Source: Flavobacteriales bacterium BRH_c54 (GTDB lineage: Bacteria; Bacteroidota; Bacteroidia; Flavobacteriales_E; Vicingaceae). From it: a DNA stretch of 64,000 nucleotides. The translations under genes were made by a program, and so were the position numbers. The notes beneath the pieces were generated by a model. It searched no databases and was not told where the DNA came from. It saw only the letters and a program-made list of their open reading frames with translations. The stretch covers positions 1 to 64,000 of the forward strand of contig LADZ01000054.1 in NCBI GenBank assembly GCA_000961845.1, written 5' to 3'. Position 1 is the stretch's first letter; every line of letters starts with the position of its first letter. Shown here piece by piece: positions 43,252 through 53,355 of this stretch.

Positions 43252-44178
43252 ATGAGTAAGCTAAGCACCAAACATTTATTAGGAATAAAATACCTTCAGA
43301 AAGAAGATATTAACCTGATTTTTGAAACTGCCGATCATTTTAAACAAGTAATTAATCGTCCAATAAAAAAAGTTCCTTCTTTAAGAGACATTACCATTGC
43401 CAATTTATTTTTCGAGAATTCTACCAGAACCAAGCTTTCTTTTGAACTAGCTGAAAAAAGACTTTCCGCAGATGTTATTAACTTTGCATCATCGAGCTCA
43501 TCTGTTACCAAAGGAGAAACTTTAATAGATACCGTCAACAACATCCTCTCTATGAAAGTGGACATGGTGGTAATGAGACATCCCAATCCGGGAGCTGCTT
43601 ATTTCCTATCTCAACATGTAGATGCAAAAATTATAAATGCAGGTGATGGTGCTCACGAACATCCTACACAAGCACTGCTTGATGGATATTCCATGAGAGA
43701 GAAATACAAAGATTTAACAGGTAAAAACATTATAATAGTGGGAGACATTACCCACTCCAGAGTAGCATTATCCAACATCTTTTGCTTACAAAAAATGGGA
43801 GCTAATGTAAAAGTTTGCGGACCACTTACACTAATTCCAAAATACATTAACTCACTTGGAGTAGAGGTTATTTCCAACTTAAAAGAAGCCTTAGAATGGT
43901 GCGATATTGCTATGATGCTTAGAATACAACTAGAAAGACAAGACACTAAATTTTTCCCATCAATAAGAGAATACACGCAACAATATGGTTTAAATAAAGA
44001 ATTGTTAGATTCACTTTCAAAAAAAATAACCATCATGCACCCGGGACCAATTAACAGAGGTGTTGAGATAACTTCTGATGTAGCAGACAGCAATCAATCC
44101 ATTATTTTAAATCAGGTAGAAAACGGTGTAGCTATACGGATGGCTGTGCTGTATTTGTTGGCAGGAAGGGTGGATTGA
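43252..44178 (+). CDS. pyrB: aspartate carbamoyltransferase, catalytic chain
   Basis: Joins carbamoyl phosphate and aspartate, the first committed step of pyrimidine synthesis. The 308-residue length is typical. The carbamoyl-phosphate loop is NLFFENSTRTKLSFELAEKR, followed by SSVTKGETLIDT; HPTQALLDGY and MHPGPINRGVEI are the aspartate-site segments. No pyrI regulatory chain follows, so the enzyme may be unregulated or trimeric. It is probably transcribed with pyrR. Confidence 0.97.
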   Translation: MSKLSTKHLLGIKYLQKEDINLIFETADHFKQVINRPIKKVPSLRDITIANLFFENSTRTKLSFELAEKRLSADVINFASSSSSVTKGETLIDTVNNILSMKVDMVVMRHPNPGAAYFLSQHVDAKIINAGDGAHEHPTQALLDGYSMREKYKDLTGKNIIIVGDITHSRVALSNIFCLQKMGANVKVCGPLTLIPKYINSLGVEVISNLKEALEWCDIAMMLRIQLERQDTKFFPSIREYTQQYGLNKELLDSLSKKITIMHPGPINRGVEITSDVADSNQSIILNQVENGVAIRMAVLYLLAGRVD

Positions 44179-44199
44179 TTGTGGATTAGAAATTGGAAA

Positions 44200-44208
44200 T
44201 TAGAGATT
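44200..44208 (+). repeat. TTAGAGATT intergenic repeat motif, copy 3
   Basis: GATTAGAAATTGGAAATTAG followed by AGATT begins within 10 bases of the pyrB stop. The region to 44304 is AT-rich, has no further gene, and precedes the cyclophilin gene. Confidence 0.45.
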
Positions 44209-44304
44209 AAAAATCTATCAACCGTGAACTGAAAAAACAACAACTATTAACCTCAAACCTTCAATTAAACTTATAAACTAACATTAAACTTAAAAAATAC
44301 AAGT

Positions 44305-44733
44305 ATGAAAGCAATTATCAAAACGGAAAAAGGAGACATGACCGTAGAATTTTACGAAAAAGACGCTCCTAAAACAGTAGAAAACTTTACCACCTTAGCA
44401 AAAAAAGGTTTTTATGATGGATTGACATTTCACAGAGTAATTCCTAATTTTGTGATTCAAGGTGGATGCCCTGACGGAACAGGTGCTGGTGGACCAGGAT
44501 ATTCTATCGATTGTGAATTGGATGGTGAAAACCAATATCACGATAGAGGTGTTTTATCTATGGCTCATGCCGGAAGAAATACAGGTGGCTCTCAATTTTT
44601 TATTTGCCACAGCAGAAACAATACTGCTCATTTAGACAGAAACCATACTTGTTTCGGCAAAGTGGTAGAAGGTGTTGACATTGTTGACGATATTAGACAA
44701 GGAGATAAAATTTTGAAAATTGAAGTAATGTAA
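44305..44733 (+). CDS. cyclophilin-type peptidyl-prolyl cis-trans isomerase
   Basis: A 142-residue single-domain cyclophilin, without signal peptide and so cytoplasmic. It speeds cis-trans isomerisation of proline peptide bonds. Motifs: TFHRVIPNFVIQGGCPDGTG with the catalytic Arg, MAHAGRNTGGSQFFI, and the HLDRNHTCFGKVVEGVDIVD segment with the substrate-site residues. The length matches small bacterial PpiB proteins. A perfect hairpin terminator follows. Confidence 0.95.
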   Translation: MKAIIKTEKGDMTVEFYEKDAPKTVENFTTLAKKGFYDGLTFHRVIPNFVIQGGCPDGTGAGGPGYSIDCELDGENQYHDRGVLSMAHAGRNTGGSQFFICHSRNNTAHLDRNHTCFGKVVEGVDIVDDIRQGDKILKIEVM

Positions 44734-44770
44734 TTTTAATTTTCTTTATTTTTATACATTCATTTAAGAA

Positions 44771-44805
44771 TAAGAAGCGAAGTCTCTAAAAGGCTTCGCT
44801 TCTTA
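44771..44805 (+). terminator. hairpin terminator after the cyclophilin gene
   Basis: Perfect 12-base arms TAAGAAGCGAAG and CTTCGCTTCTTA around an 11-base loop, followed by an A/T-rich stretch. Confidence 0.85.
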
Positions 44806-44821
44806 ATTAAAAAAATATAGT

Positions 44822-45319
44822 ATGCCAAAATCAGAAACACAAACATTAGTTGAAATGCTTGAATTATCGAGAGATTTAACCAAGTTTTACCTCTCTAAAT
44901 TAAAAGGCAAAGACGAACATAAAATTTTTGAAATTGATGGCAAACAATTTAACAGCATAAGTTGGTTGGTTGCTCATATTACTATTTCAGAAAATTGGTT
45001 ACTATTGGTTTGCACCGGAGGAGAACGTGTTAAAATTCCATGGGCAAGACAATACGGTTTAGGCTCTATTCCTCCTAAAAAAGAAGACGCTCCTTCTTTT
45101 GAAGAAATTTTAAAATACTTTAAAGAAGTGCATCATACTGCTATTAATTATGTTAGCCAATTAACTGATGAAGACTTAAGCAAACCAACCACTAACGGAA
45201 TTACTTTTGGTGGAGAAGATAGCGTAAGAGCAATTATCAAACATGCTATTCGCCACGAATGTGCTCATGCAGGGCATTTAAGCTGGTTATGTAAATTGTT
45301 TGATGTAAAAACCATTTAA
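44822..45319 (+). CDS. DinB-family protein
   Basis: A 165-residue four-helix-bundle protein of the DinB/YfiT type. The expected metal-binding histidines are visible: HITISENWLL in helix 2 and HAIRHECAHAGHLSWL near the C-terminus (His pair spaced as in DinB). These proteins bind a divalent metal; some act as thiol transferases, but most have no known reaction. It stands alone between a terminator and the TraB-like gene. Confidence 0.85.
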   Translation: MPKSETQTLVEMLELSRDLTKFYLSKLKGKDEHKIFEIDGKQFNSISWLVAHITISENWLLLVCTGGERVKIPWARQYGLGSIPPKKEDAPSFEEILKYFKEVHHTAINYVSQLTDEDLSKPTTNGITFGGEDSVRAIIKHAIRHECAHAGHLSWLCKLFDVKTI

Positions 45320-45368
45320 AATAAAAAATCAATTGTTTAGTTTATTATCTAGCAATAATTAAAAATAT

Positions 45369-48300
45369 ATGAAATTACTACCTATTATACTTTCTATTTT
45401 CGCCATAACATCGGTTTATAGTCAAGAAAAATACCAAGGACTGCTTTGGAAAATCTCAGGAAATGGATTAGAAAAAAACTCCTATTTATACGGAAACATG
45501 CACGTAAGTGGTAGAATTGCCTTCCATTTAGGCGAGGAATTTTTCGATGCTATAAATGAAGCTGATGCTATTGCTTTAGAATCAAACCCTATCATGTGGC
45601 TCGATGAAATCTTAGATTCTGAATACGGAAGTGATTATTTAGGAAGTTACGGCATCAACAACCAGCACTACAATGGTTTTTACCAAGAAGCTTTTAAACT
45701 TAAAAAAGTAGATAATAATGTGTTGGGAAATGAAATCTCTACCGATCATTACATGGCTAACTGGTTATTATATAGAGAAAACAAAGCTAATTCAGATTTT
45801 GAAGAAGAAACATTTTTAGATATGTTTATCTATCAAGTAGCTAGCAAAAACAATAAACCTATTTACAGTTTAGAAGATTTTAAACATAATTCCAAATTGG
45901 TTAAGTTAGCTAGCATTCCGGATATGGAAAACAAAGAAACCCCTGAATGGGTAAAAAAACTTACCAAAGATAAATCTGCTTTCGAAATTTTAATGGACGC
46001 TTATAGAAGTCAGGATTTAGATATGATTGATTCTTTACAAGCTGCACTTTCTTCAGACAACTATCTAAAATATATGTTGTATGAAAGAAACATCATAATG
46101 GCAAACCAAATTGACTCTATTATTAAACAAAACATTAGCCTTTTTAGTGGAATTGGAGCTGCTCATTTACCTAAAAAAAATGGTGTTATTGCATTGTTGC
46201 GAACTAAAGGTTACACTGTAGAAGCTTTGCCTGTTACTATTTCAAAAAAATCTAAAAGCCAAATTGAAGAGAACCACAAAAAGAAAAGATTACTTCCTTA
46301 TAACAGCAAGTTTCAATCTGACTTTTTCTCGCTTAATGTACCTGGGAAAATGTACGAAACACCTTCGCATACTTATCAACGGTTATTTTTCTCTCCGGAA
46401 CTTACTAACGGAAGTTTCTTTTTAGTTAACCAACTAAGTACTTATCATTACTTTAAAAGCTATAATAATGGTGATTTCCAAGCAAAAATAGATAGCTTGC
46501 TTTTTGAAAATGTACCGGGAAAAATAATTTCTAAAAAAGAATTTGAGAAAAATGGATTTAAAGCTTTAGACGTACTAAATAAAACTAAATCAGGCAACTA
46601 CCAACGATATCAATTTGTTTTTACTCCATTAAATATTTTAATTTTTAAAATGGGTGGAAAAGATGAATTTGTAAAAAATGAAGGCGACAACTTCTTTAAT
46701 ACCATCACTTTAACACCAATAGCTAAAGATTGGAAAAAAGTACAACCTTTAAAATCTGATTTTGAAGTGGAAGTACCTAATTATTACCATTTTAAAAACA
46801 ATACTAAAATATCATCCTTATACGATCATACCGAATTGGAAGCTTATGATGCCAACGACAATAATTTTTACTATTTAAAAAGAGCTTCCTTATTTGATAC
46901 CCAATTTATTGAACAAGACAGTTTTGAGTTGAACAGAATTGCCGACATGTTTTTAAAGGAATTAAAAATTGATTCATCTACCAAAAACATTAACCTAAAA
47001 AAACAATATCCTGAATTAATTACCCACTCTACCCTACCTGATAGTAGTGGATACATCTCATTAAAAATTGTAATTAAAGGAGCTTATTACTACTTATTAG
47101 CCAATGTGTCTCCTACACAAAAAACTACTAACCCATTTTTTGAATCGTTTACACTAAAAGATTTTTCTTACACTTTTGAGTTTAAAGAAAAATCTGATTC
47201 TTCTATGTTTTTTACAGTAACATCTAACCACCTTTTGCCAAATGATTACGAACAGGTTTATGATATTGCTAGCGACAAAAAAGCTGCAAAAAAGAAAACT
47301 AAAGACACTTCTTTTGAATATAAAATTAAAAACAGTTCATTTTATTCAGAAAACTTCGAACGAATTGATTTAGAATTTATTAAAGAACATCAATACAAAG
47401 AGTTTGAACACATAGATTCTCTTTGGAGCAGTGAAATTAAATACATTCAAAAAACCAATCACTTAGTAATATTAGACTCTTCTTCAACAAAGAAAGGTGA
47501 TATTTTTTCATTAGACATCGTATTTGGTGATACCAACAGCACTAGAACTATAATTGCTAAAATAATTGTTAAACATGCTTCAATATATGTATTAAAAACT
47601 ACCGGAGACAGCATTAGTCAACCAAGCAAATTTATCTCTCAATTTTTTGAAACATTTACACCTTTCGATACTTTAATTGGAAGTTCTGTTCTAGCAGATA
47701 AATCTGAAATGTTTTTTAATGCCATTTATAGTAATGATAGTATTGAAAAAGAAAGAGCATTAGAGTCTGCTAAAAATAGAGTGATTTTTAATAAAGATGA
47801 TGGCAAATACGTTGATCAACTAATGCAAACTATCACCAACTACCCTTTCGGAAGCGATTACATTGAAGCTAAAGAACAACTTATTATGGATTTAGGAAGA
47901 ATTGATAATGATAGAATTATTCCATTTTTAGAAAGCCTATACCCAACAGTAGAAGATACTGCCATGTATCAAATTGCCGTTTTAAGAGCACTTATTCGTC
48001 AGAAAGACAAAGAAGCTTTAAATAAATTTATTAAATTGTTAGATTATGATATTCCGTTGGGAAGTAATAAAGATGATATTAAATATTTATTCCGAGCATT
48101 TGAAGATAGTTTAGCGCTTGCCAGTACAATTTTCCCAAGAGTATTAGATTTTACTTTTGTTGCTGATTACAAAAAACCTATTTACGAATTGCTAGCTCAA
48201 CTAATTGATAGCAATCACATAAAACCAAAACAATACGCTAAGTTTTATAAACAAATTGTAAGAGAAGCTAAAATTGAACTTAAAAGCCAAATAAGCTATG

Positions 48301-48980
48301 AGCAAGCCGAAGGTGCCAAAGAAAAAGATAAAACTTATTACTATTCGAGTTATAAAAATAAAGGCAACGACTTTTTAATTATTTATACCAAACTTTTACT
48401 GCCTTTCTACAACAAAAAAGAAGTAAAAACTTATTTTAACAAGTTGCTAACGGTACAAGATTATAAATTATTAACAGATGTTTATTGCAACATGATTACC
48501 AACAACATTTCCGTTGACAAATCTGTATGGAACTATCTTGCTAACGATGTAATTAATTACGCTTATTTATATCAAGAATTAGCTAAAATTAAACGTTTAG
48601 ATCTTTTTCCTGAAGATGATAACTTAAAGCAAAATATTGCAAAATCTATGTTGTACTCTAGTAGTTTTAATTTTAGTAAAGACACCTTAGAATTTATAAC
48701 TGCAAAAGAGATTACCATTCAAAACAAAGTGAGTCATGTATATTTTTTCAAGAGCAAAAAACCAAAAGATGATAATTGGAGCTTAGATTATATCGGTATT
48801 CATCAAAGTAAAGACAACTTAATTCAAGAAGAAAATTTGGTGAAAGAAAAAAACAATAAAATTGCTAAGGACAAAGACATTGATGAATTTATAAAAGAAA
48901 AAGTAAAATCTATTGAAATAATCGGACACAAAAGAGCAAGAGAAGAAGATGACGGTAGCAGTTATTTTGATTTCTTTTAA
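45369..48980 (+). CDS. TraB/GumN-family protein with large C-terminal extension
   Basis: A 1203-residue exported protein with signal peptide ~1-18 (ITSVYS). Residues ~20-290 form a TraB/GumN (TIKI-like) domain: first GxxH motif YGNMHVSG (His45), ALES (Glu71), the RN..M segment (ERNIIMANQ), and second GxxH motif GIGAAHLP (His266). Such domains are proposed metallopeptidases. A ~900-residue extension follows with no domain I can name; it is rich in Lys, Asp and Ser, with beta-like stretches and then helical parts (for example LAQLIDSNHIKPKQYAKFYK). No sorting domain is visible at the C-terminus. It converges on the phosphatase gene, with 6 bases between. Confidence 0.85.
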   Translation: MKLLPIILSIFAITSVYSQEKYQGLLWKISGNGLEKNSYLYGNMHVSGRIAFHLGEEFFDAINEADAIALESNPIMWLDEILDSEYGSDYLGSYGINNQHYNGFYQEAFKLKKVDNNVLGNEISTDHYMANWLLYRENKANSDFEEETFLDMFIYQVASKNNKPIYSLEDFKHNSKLVKLASIPDMENKETPEWVKKLTKDKSAFEILMDAYRSQDLDMIDSLQAALSSDNYLKYMLYERNIIMANQIDSIIKQNISLFSGIGAAHLPKKNGVIALLRTKGYTVEALPVTISKKSKSQIEENHKKKRLLPYNSKFQSDFFSLNVPGKMYETPSHTYQRLFFSPELTNGSFFLVNQLSTYHYFKSYNNGDFQAKIDSLLFENVPGKIISKKEFEKNGFKALDVLNKTKSGNYQRYQFVFTPLNILIFKMGGKDEFVKNEGDNFFNTITLTPIAKDWKKVQPLKSDFEVEVPNYYHFKNNTKISSLYDHTELEAYDANDNNFYYLKRASLFDTQFIEQDSFELNRIADMFLKELKIDSSTKNINLKKQYPELITHSTLPDSSGYISLKIVIKGAYYYLLANVSPTQKTTNPFFESFTLKDFSYTFEFKEKSDSSMFFTVTSNHLLPNDYEQVYDIASDKKAAKKKTKDTSFEYKIKNSSFYSENFERIDLEFIKEHQYKEFEHIDSLWSSEIKYIQKTNHLVILDSSSTKKGDIFSLDIVFGDTNSTRTIIAKIIVKHASIYVLKTTGDSISQPSKFISQFFETFTPFDTLIGSSVLADKSEMFFNAIYSNDSIEKERALESAKNRVIFNKDDGKYVDQLMQTITNYPFGSDYIEAKEQLIMDLGRIDNDRIIPFLESLYPTVEDTAMYQIAVLRALIRQKDKEALNKFIKLLDYDIPLGSNKDDIKYLFRAFEDSLALASTIFPRVLDFTFVADYKKPIYELLAQLIDSNHIKPKQYAKFYKQIVREAKIELKSQISYEQAEGAKEKDKTYYYSSYKNKGNDFLIIYTKLLLPFYNKKEVKTYFNKLLTVQDYKLLTDVYCNMITNNISVDKSVWNYLANDVINYAYLYQELAKIKRLDLFPEDDNLKQNIAKSMLYSSSFNFSKDTLEFITAKEITIQNKVSHVYFFKSKKPKDDNWSLDYIGIHQSKDNLIQEENLVKEKNNKIAKDKDIDEFIKEKVKSIEIIGHKRAREEDDGSSYFDFF

Positions 48981-48986
48981 GAACGC

Positions 48987-50846
48987 TTAATTCTTTATTA
49001 TCTTTTGTGTTTTTACACTTTTTTCAGTTTGTAAAACGACTATATAAGTTCCCTTAGCTAATGAAGATATATCTAATTTCATATAATTAACTCCTGATTT
49101 GAAATTATTATTAGATAGATAATAAACCTCTTTTCCAAAAATATCAACTATTCTTAACTCTACTTTAGCATATGTACTTTCTAAAGAAAATTGCAAGGTT
49201 ATTTCATCAAATGCTGGGTTAGGATAACTACCAAAAAAAGTTAATTCGTCTTGTTTATTTTCAATTAACCCAACAGCGAAAACTACAGGTGACAAGGGAG
49301 CTTGAACACACATCAACCCATTCCCTTGTGATGGTAAAGAAGCCTGACGAAGAAATCGTTCTCCATCATTTGTATAAAATGCATTTCCCAAGGTTTCATT
49401 ATCTGTTATGGTAGTTACATCATTTACAAAATACCAATCTCCTTGAACTCTTTGTTTGTTTACATCAAGAATTAAATATCCGTGTTTGGTTAAATCTATC
49501 CACTTCATGTGCGAGTTGGAAGATTGAATAATACTAGTTCCTACTGAAAATGGAAATCCCTCAGAAGTAATACTAGTAACAACAAATTCAACACCAGCAG
49601 AATTGGCTCCTGTAGATGGGTTATAATTTCCCAAAGGTATATCGTTTGCCCATGAGGTGTGTATATCGCCTGTAAGCACTACCAAATTATCCACGTTATT
49701 TAACATAACTGCATTTAATAAATTATTTCTCTCAATTGGATAGCCATCCCACTGGTCGGTATTAACGGGTATTCCTGCAATTTTTAATGGAGCTATCATT
49801 ACTTGTTGTCCCAACACATTCCATTTAGCTGTACTACTAGTTAACTCATTTACCAACCAATTATATTGTGTAGCTCCCAACAATGTTCTTGAAGGATCAT
49901 TAAGTAGTGGTGACGTTGCCCCTACTTGCTCTACTCTTCCTTCCAAACGCGTGTCAAGCATATATAAATTGAACAAGTCTCCATAACTAAATTTTCTATA
50001 AATTGAACTATCTGCCCCACCCTTTTCTCTTACTGGCATCCATTCAAAATAAGCTTTTTTAGCATTACTTTTCCTAGCGTACCAACTACCTTCTGTTCCT
50101 ACATCATGATTTCCTGCCCCATCAATATATGAATCATTAGCTGACTCATGATCATCCCAAATTGTAATAAAAGGATATTGTTGATGTAAACGCATTAAAT
50201 CTTCATCTAACCGATAATGAGAATACCTCAACCTATAATCTGTAAGCGATATAATTTCATTTACAGGATCGTTACTTCTTCCATTAATGCTTGCCGAATA
50301 TCCACCAGCTTCATATTCATAAATATAATCCCCTAAATGAATAATAGCGTCCACATCATTACGTTGAGTAATTTTTCTATAGGCATTAAAATACCCGTGT
50401 TCGTAGTTTGAGCATGAAACAACAGCAAAACGCAAACTATCTGTATCTCCTTTAGGAGTTGTTTTTGTTCTTCCTCTAATAGAATTAAAACCTAAAGCAG
50501 AAAAATCATAATAATAACAAGTGTTTGCCTGAAGTCCTGACACATCTACTTTTACGGTTAAATCTTTCATTAAATCAGTAAATATATTTCCTGAAGCAAC
50601 AATAGCAGTCATTCCTGTATCAAGAGCAATCCTCCAGCTAACCGAAATAGGATTTGCATTTATTGTATCAGGTGTTACTCTTGTCCACAAAATAACAGAG
50701 CTATCCGTTGGATCACCAGAAGCTACTCCATGATAAAATGGTTTTAGGGAATTATTAATCTTGTTGTTTCCTTCTTCTCTTTGAGCTATTAAACCAAAGC
50801 TTAAGAAAAGTGCTATCAAAAACAAAAACGTGTTTTTACTATTCAT
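48987..50846 (-). CDS. PhoD-family alkaline phosphatase with T9SS type-A sorting domain
   Basis: A 619-residue secreted phosphoesterase. Signal peptide ~1-21, then a PhoD N-terminal domain (FYHGVASGDPTDSSVILWTR) and the metallophosphatase core: FAVVSCSNYEHGYFNAYRKI, IIHLGDYIYEY, TIWDDHESANDSY and VVLTGDIHTSW are metal-ligand motifs. The last ~75 residues (SYPNPAFDEITLQF ... KGTYIVVLQTEKSVKTQKII) are a type-A T9SS sorting domain, so the enzyme is released or displayed at the surface. It starts one base after the upstream gene's stop, so the two are translationally coupled. Role inferred: phosphate scavenging from organic phosphodiesters or monoesters. Confidence 0.94.
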   Translation of the reverse strand: MNSKNTFLFLIALFLSFGLIAQREEGNNKINNSLKPFYHGVASGDPTDSSVILWTRVTPDTINANPISVSWRIALDTGMTAIVASGNIFTDLMKDLTVKVDVSGLQANTCYYYDFSALGFNSIRGRTKTTPKGDTDSLRFAVVSCSNYEHGYFNAYRKITQRNDVDAIIHLGDYIYEYEAGGYSASINGRSNDPVNEIISLTDYRLRYSHYRLDEDLMRLHQQYPFITIWDDHESANDSYIDGAGNHDVGTEGSWYARKSNAKKAYFEWMPVREKGGADSSIYRKFSYGDLFNLYMLDTRLEGRVEQVGATSPLLNDPSRTLLGATQYNWLVNELTSSTAKWNVLGQQVMIAPLKIAGIPVNTDQWDGYPIERNNLLNAVMLNNVDNLVVLTGDIHTSWANDIPLGNYNPSTGANSAGVEFVVTSITSEGFPFSVGTSIIQSSNSHMKWIDLTKHGYLILDVNKQRVQGDWYFVNDVTTITDNETLGNAFYTNDGERFLRQASLPSQGNGLMCVQAPLSPVVFAVGLIENKQDELTFFGSYPNPAFDEITLQFSLESTYAKVELRIVDIFGKEVYYLSNNNFKSGVNYMKLDISSLAKGTYIVVLQTEKSVKTQKIIKN

Positions 50847-50847
50847 T

Positions 50848-53193
50848 TTAGTTGATTATAAGTTTTTTAGTAATATTCAATCCTTCTTCTTTAATAGATA
50901 CCACATAAACACCTTTTGATAACCCTACTCTTTGCAAGTCAATTGTATTAACTATTTGGGCATTTAGTCGTTTAGAGAAAACCACTTTTCCTGATAAAGA
51001 GTAAATATTTATCCAAGGATTTTTTGAAACGTTACTCAAATCAACATTTAAAACTGTAGATGTTGGATTTGGATAAATATTGATATCATTCCATATCGTA
51101 TTTTCAGCTATAGCAGTTGTGGCAACCATGTGATAACTAATATGTAATACTGGAGCTTTATTAGCTTCTCCATCAAAAGCTTCCGCAGTTCTAGTTCCTG
51201 AGCCTTCTATTAAAAAAACCATTGCATTATTTACGCTCCAATTAGTGTTATCAATTATTTCTTGTACAATTTGCTTTAAATCAGGTGTTCTTTGATTAAC
51301 ACCAGCATCACCAGCATTATTCCATGCAGGTATATTCCATGTAACTTGGTTGTTTGTTTTGGTTCTGGCAGAAATATTATAAGGCAAATCATAAAACGGT
51401 GTTCCATTATGATTTTTTTCACCATAAACAATAGATATAGCTGATGCTGATTCAGTTTCATCAACAGTGAACTGAATATAGGCTGTATCGATAATTGCTC
51501 CAACCGGAATATTTAAATTTCTGAACCTCATGCCTACCCATTGATTCTCATCAGAAATTGGCCAGATATTATCTTCAATAGAAATTTCTAAGTCTGAACT
51601 AGTAATATCCATATCTCCATCTGCCTTATCTTCTTCTGCATCGTCATTACTTGCAATAACTTGGGAAGAAATTGCTACATTTCCTGAATAAACAAAAATT
51701 TCATCTAATTCAAAATATCCATCATTATCATAAGCAACCGCTTTTATGGTAGTGATTCCATTTGCAGGTATCGTATAATTAGCGTTCCAAGGAGAGGTTA
51801 AATCTGTAAAAATTAAATTACCATCAACATAAAACTCTACTTTCTGCACAGTTCCATTAGTATCTACAGCATTTGCCTGAATAGTAACGACTTGTGATTG
51901 ATTAAAATAAGCATTGTTTTGAGGAGAAGTAATATTTACTAATGGTCTTCCTTGATATTTTGGATTCTCAATTATAACTACATCTCCATTAGATGGATTC
52001 CAAACATCTAAATTTGTTGGAATAACAAATGGATTATTATCATTGACTACCCCAACGGATAATGCATTATCAGTAGCAATAGTTCTTATTTCAATTTTTT
52101 CTTTATATAAGTGTATCCAATGAAAAGAATTAAATTTTGCACTGTTTCTCGTCCAAGATTTATTATCATCATTATTTCTAAGAGGAGCTCCCCAACATCC
52201 CTCACCAATATAAACTGTTCCATTTAAGGTATCTTTCATAAAACCTTCATCATTCCCTGAAACAGTAGATGGCTTTACCGGCCAAGTAGACTTTACGGTG
52301 TGAGCATCACATTCTACCACAACATTCATGTTAAAATCATAAAATGGCTGTGCCCAATTTGCATATTGATCGTTTCCTTCACTTTTGCTAGAGACATGAG
52401 GACGCATAGGTTTATGGTACTGTGCTAATCTCCATTCGGTGGCTTGATGATTTTGTTGTAAGTCATTTAGTAGCCATGAAGACTGATTTCCAGAAATAGC
52501 ATATTCCGTGTTTAGTGTATAAATTCTTGCCATATCGCCACCAACATTAAAAGCATAAATGGCATTAGGGTCAATTACATCAAACATTTTATAAATATCA
52601 TCATTGCTCCATTCGTGGTTTCCTCTTGCAGGAATTAAAGGATACATTCTGCCATCAGCCGAAATAGTTAATTGCCAATCATCAAACCACTCATCCCATT
52701 CACTATCTAAATTTAAATCTGTCATATCTCCACCAAACATAATAAAGTGAGGTCTAATTTTACTAACTAACAAGTTAGCATTTTGTCTAGCCAAAGGATT
52801 AGTTCTACTATCACCACCTGCTATTACAGATAATGGTGTGTTACTATTATTTGGTAAGGTTTTAAACCAAAAACGACTACTTGTTCCATCACTATCTTTA
52901 ATTACAAAATAATAATTAGTGTTAGGCTGTAAACCTGTTAGTCTAGAAAATTTATGAGTCATTCCTTTGTAGCTTTCGGTCCTATCAACACCATGCTGAA
53001 ATGTATAAGCCGACCAATTTGTTCCATGGTCAATCACATCATAATACACTATGGGATTTGAACCGGAAGCCTGAACCCATTGTACTACAATAGATGTAGC
53101 AGGATCAGTCCTGTAAACTAATCGATATTTTTCTGTGTTAGCTAAAAGCGATGTGCTTATAAAAGCGAATAAAATAAGTAAATTTCTTTTCAT
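50848..53193 (-). CDS. metallophosphoesterase with fibronectin/Ig-like domains and T9SS sorting domain
   Basis: A 781-residue secreted protein. The ATG at 53193 begins the signal peptide (MKRNLLILFAFISTSLLA); the longer GTG start at 53223 is rejected. Residues ~20-110 form a purple-acid-phosphatase-like N-domain (TSIVVQWVQASG, GLQPNTNYYFVI). The metallophosphatase core (~120-350) has AGGDSRTN, MFGGDMTD, ARGNHEW and YHKPMRPHV, giving the Asp, Asn and His metal ligands. An Ig-like domain follows (VNITSPQNNAYF..., ~405-480), a jelly-roll-like domain (~500-690, with FRNLNIPVGAIIDTAYIQF), and a type-A sorting domain (NIYPNPTSTVLNVDL to the end). It forms an operon with the PhoD-like gene. Confidence 0.93.
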   Translation of the reverse strand: MKRNLLILFAFISTSLLANTEKYRLVYRTDPATSIVVQWVQASGSNPIVYYDVIDHGTNWSAYTFQHGVDRTESYKGMTHKFSRLTGLQPNTNYYFVIKDSDGTSSRFWFKTLPNNSNTPLSVIAGGDSRTNPLARQNANLLVSKIRPHFIMFGGDMTDLNLDSEWDEWFDDWQLTISADGRMYPLIPARGNHEWSNDDIYKMFDVIDPNAIYAFNVGGDMARIYTLNTEYAISGNQSSWLLNDLQQNHQATEWRLAQYHKPMRPHVSSKSEGNDQYANWAQPFYDFNMNVVVECDAHTVKSTWPVKPSTVSGNDEGFMKDTLNGTVYIGEGCWGAPLRNNDDNKSWTRNSAKFNSFHWIHLYKEKIEIRTIATDNALSVGVVNDNNPFVIPTNLDVWNPSNGDVVIIENPKYQGRPLVNITSPQNNAYFNQSQVVTIQANAVDTNGTVQKVEFYVDGNLIFTDLTSPWNANYTIPANGITTIKAVAYDNDGYFELDEIFVYSGNVAISSQVIASNDDAEEDKADGDMDITSSDLEISIEDNIWPISDENQWVGMRFRNLNIPVGAIIDTAYIQFTVDETESASAISIVYGEKNHNGTPFYDLPYNISARTKTNNQVTWNIPAWNNAGDAGVNQRTPDLKQIVQEIIDNTNWSVNNAMVFLIEGSGTRTAEAFDGEANKAPVLHISYHMVATTAIAENTIWNDINIYPNPTSTVLNVDLSNVSKNPWINIYSLSGKVVFSKRLNAQIVNTIDLQRVGLSKGVYVVSIKEEGLNITKKLIIN

Positions 53194-53355
53194 AACATAT
53201 AATTTTAATGCAAAAGAACACACTCAATATCTACTTAATGTAAGTTGAATTTTAAATCATTTTTATATTACAAAATGTACATATATCAATATTTAAAAGA
53301 GACTTAATAATGATTTAATAAAAAAAATTAGTCTTATCTATAATATTGCTGTTCG

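Noticed and set aside
53194-53223. Longer GTG start for the metallophosphoesterase.
   Set aside because: It would place a non-signal sequence before the clear signal peptide that begins at 53193.
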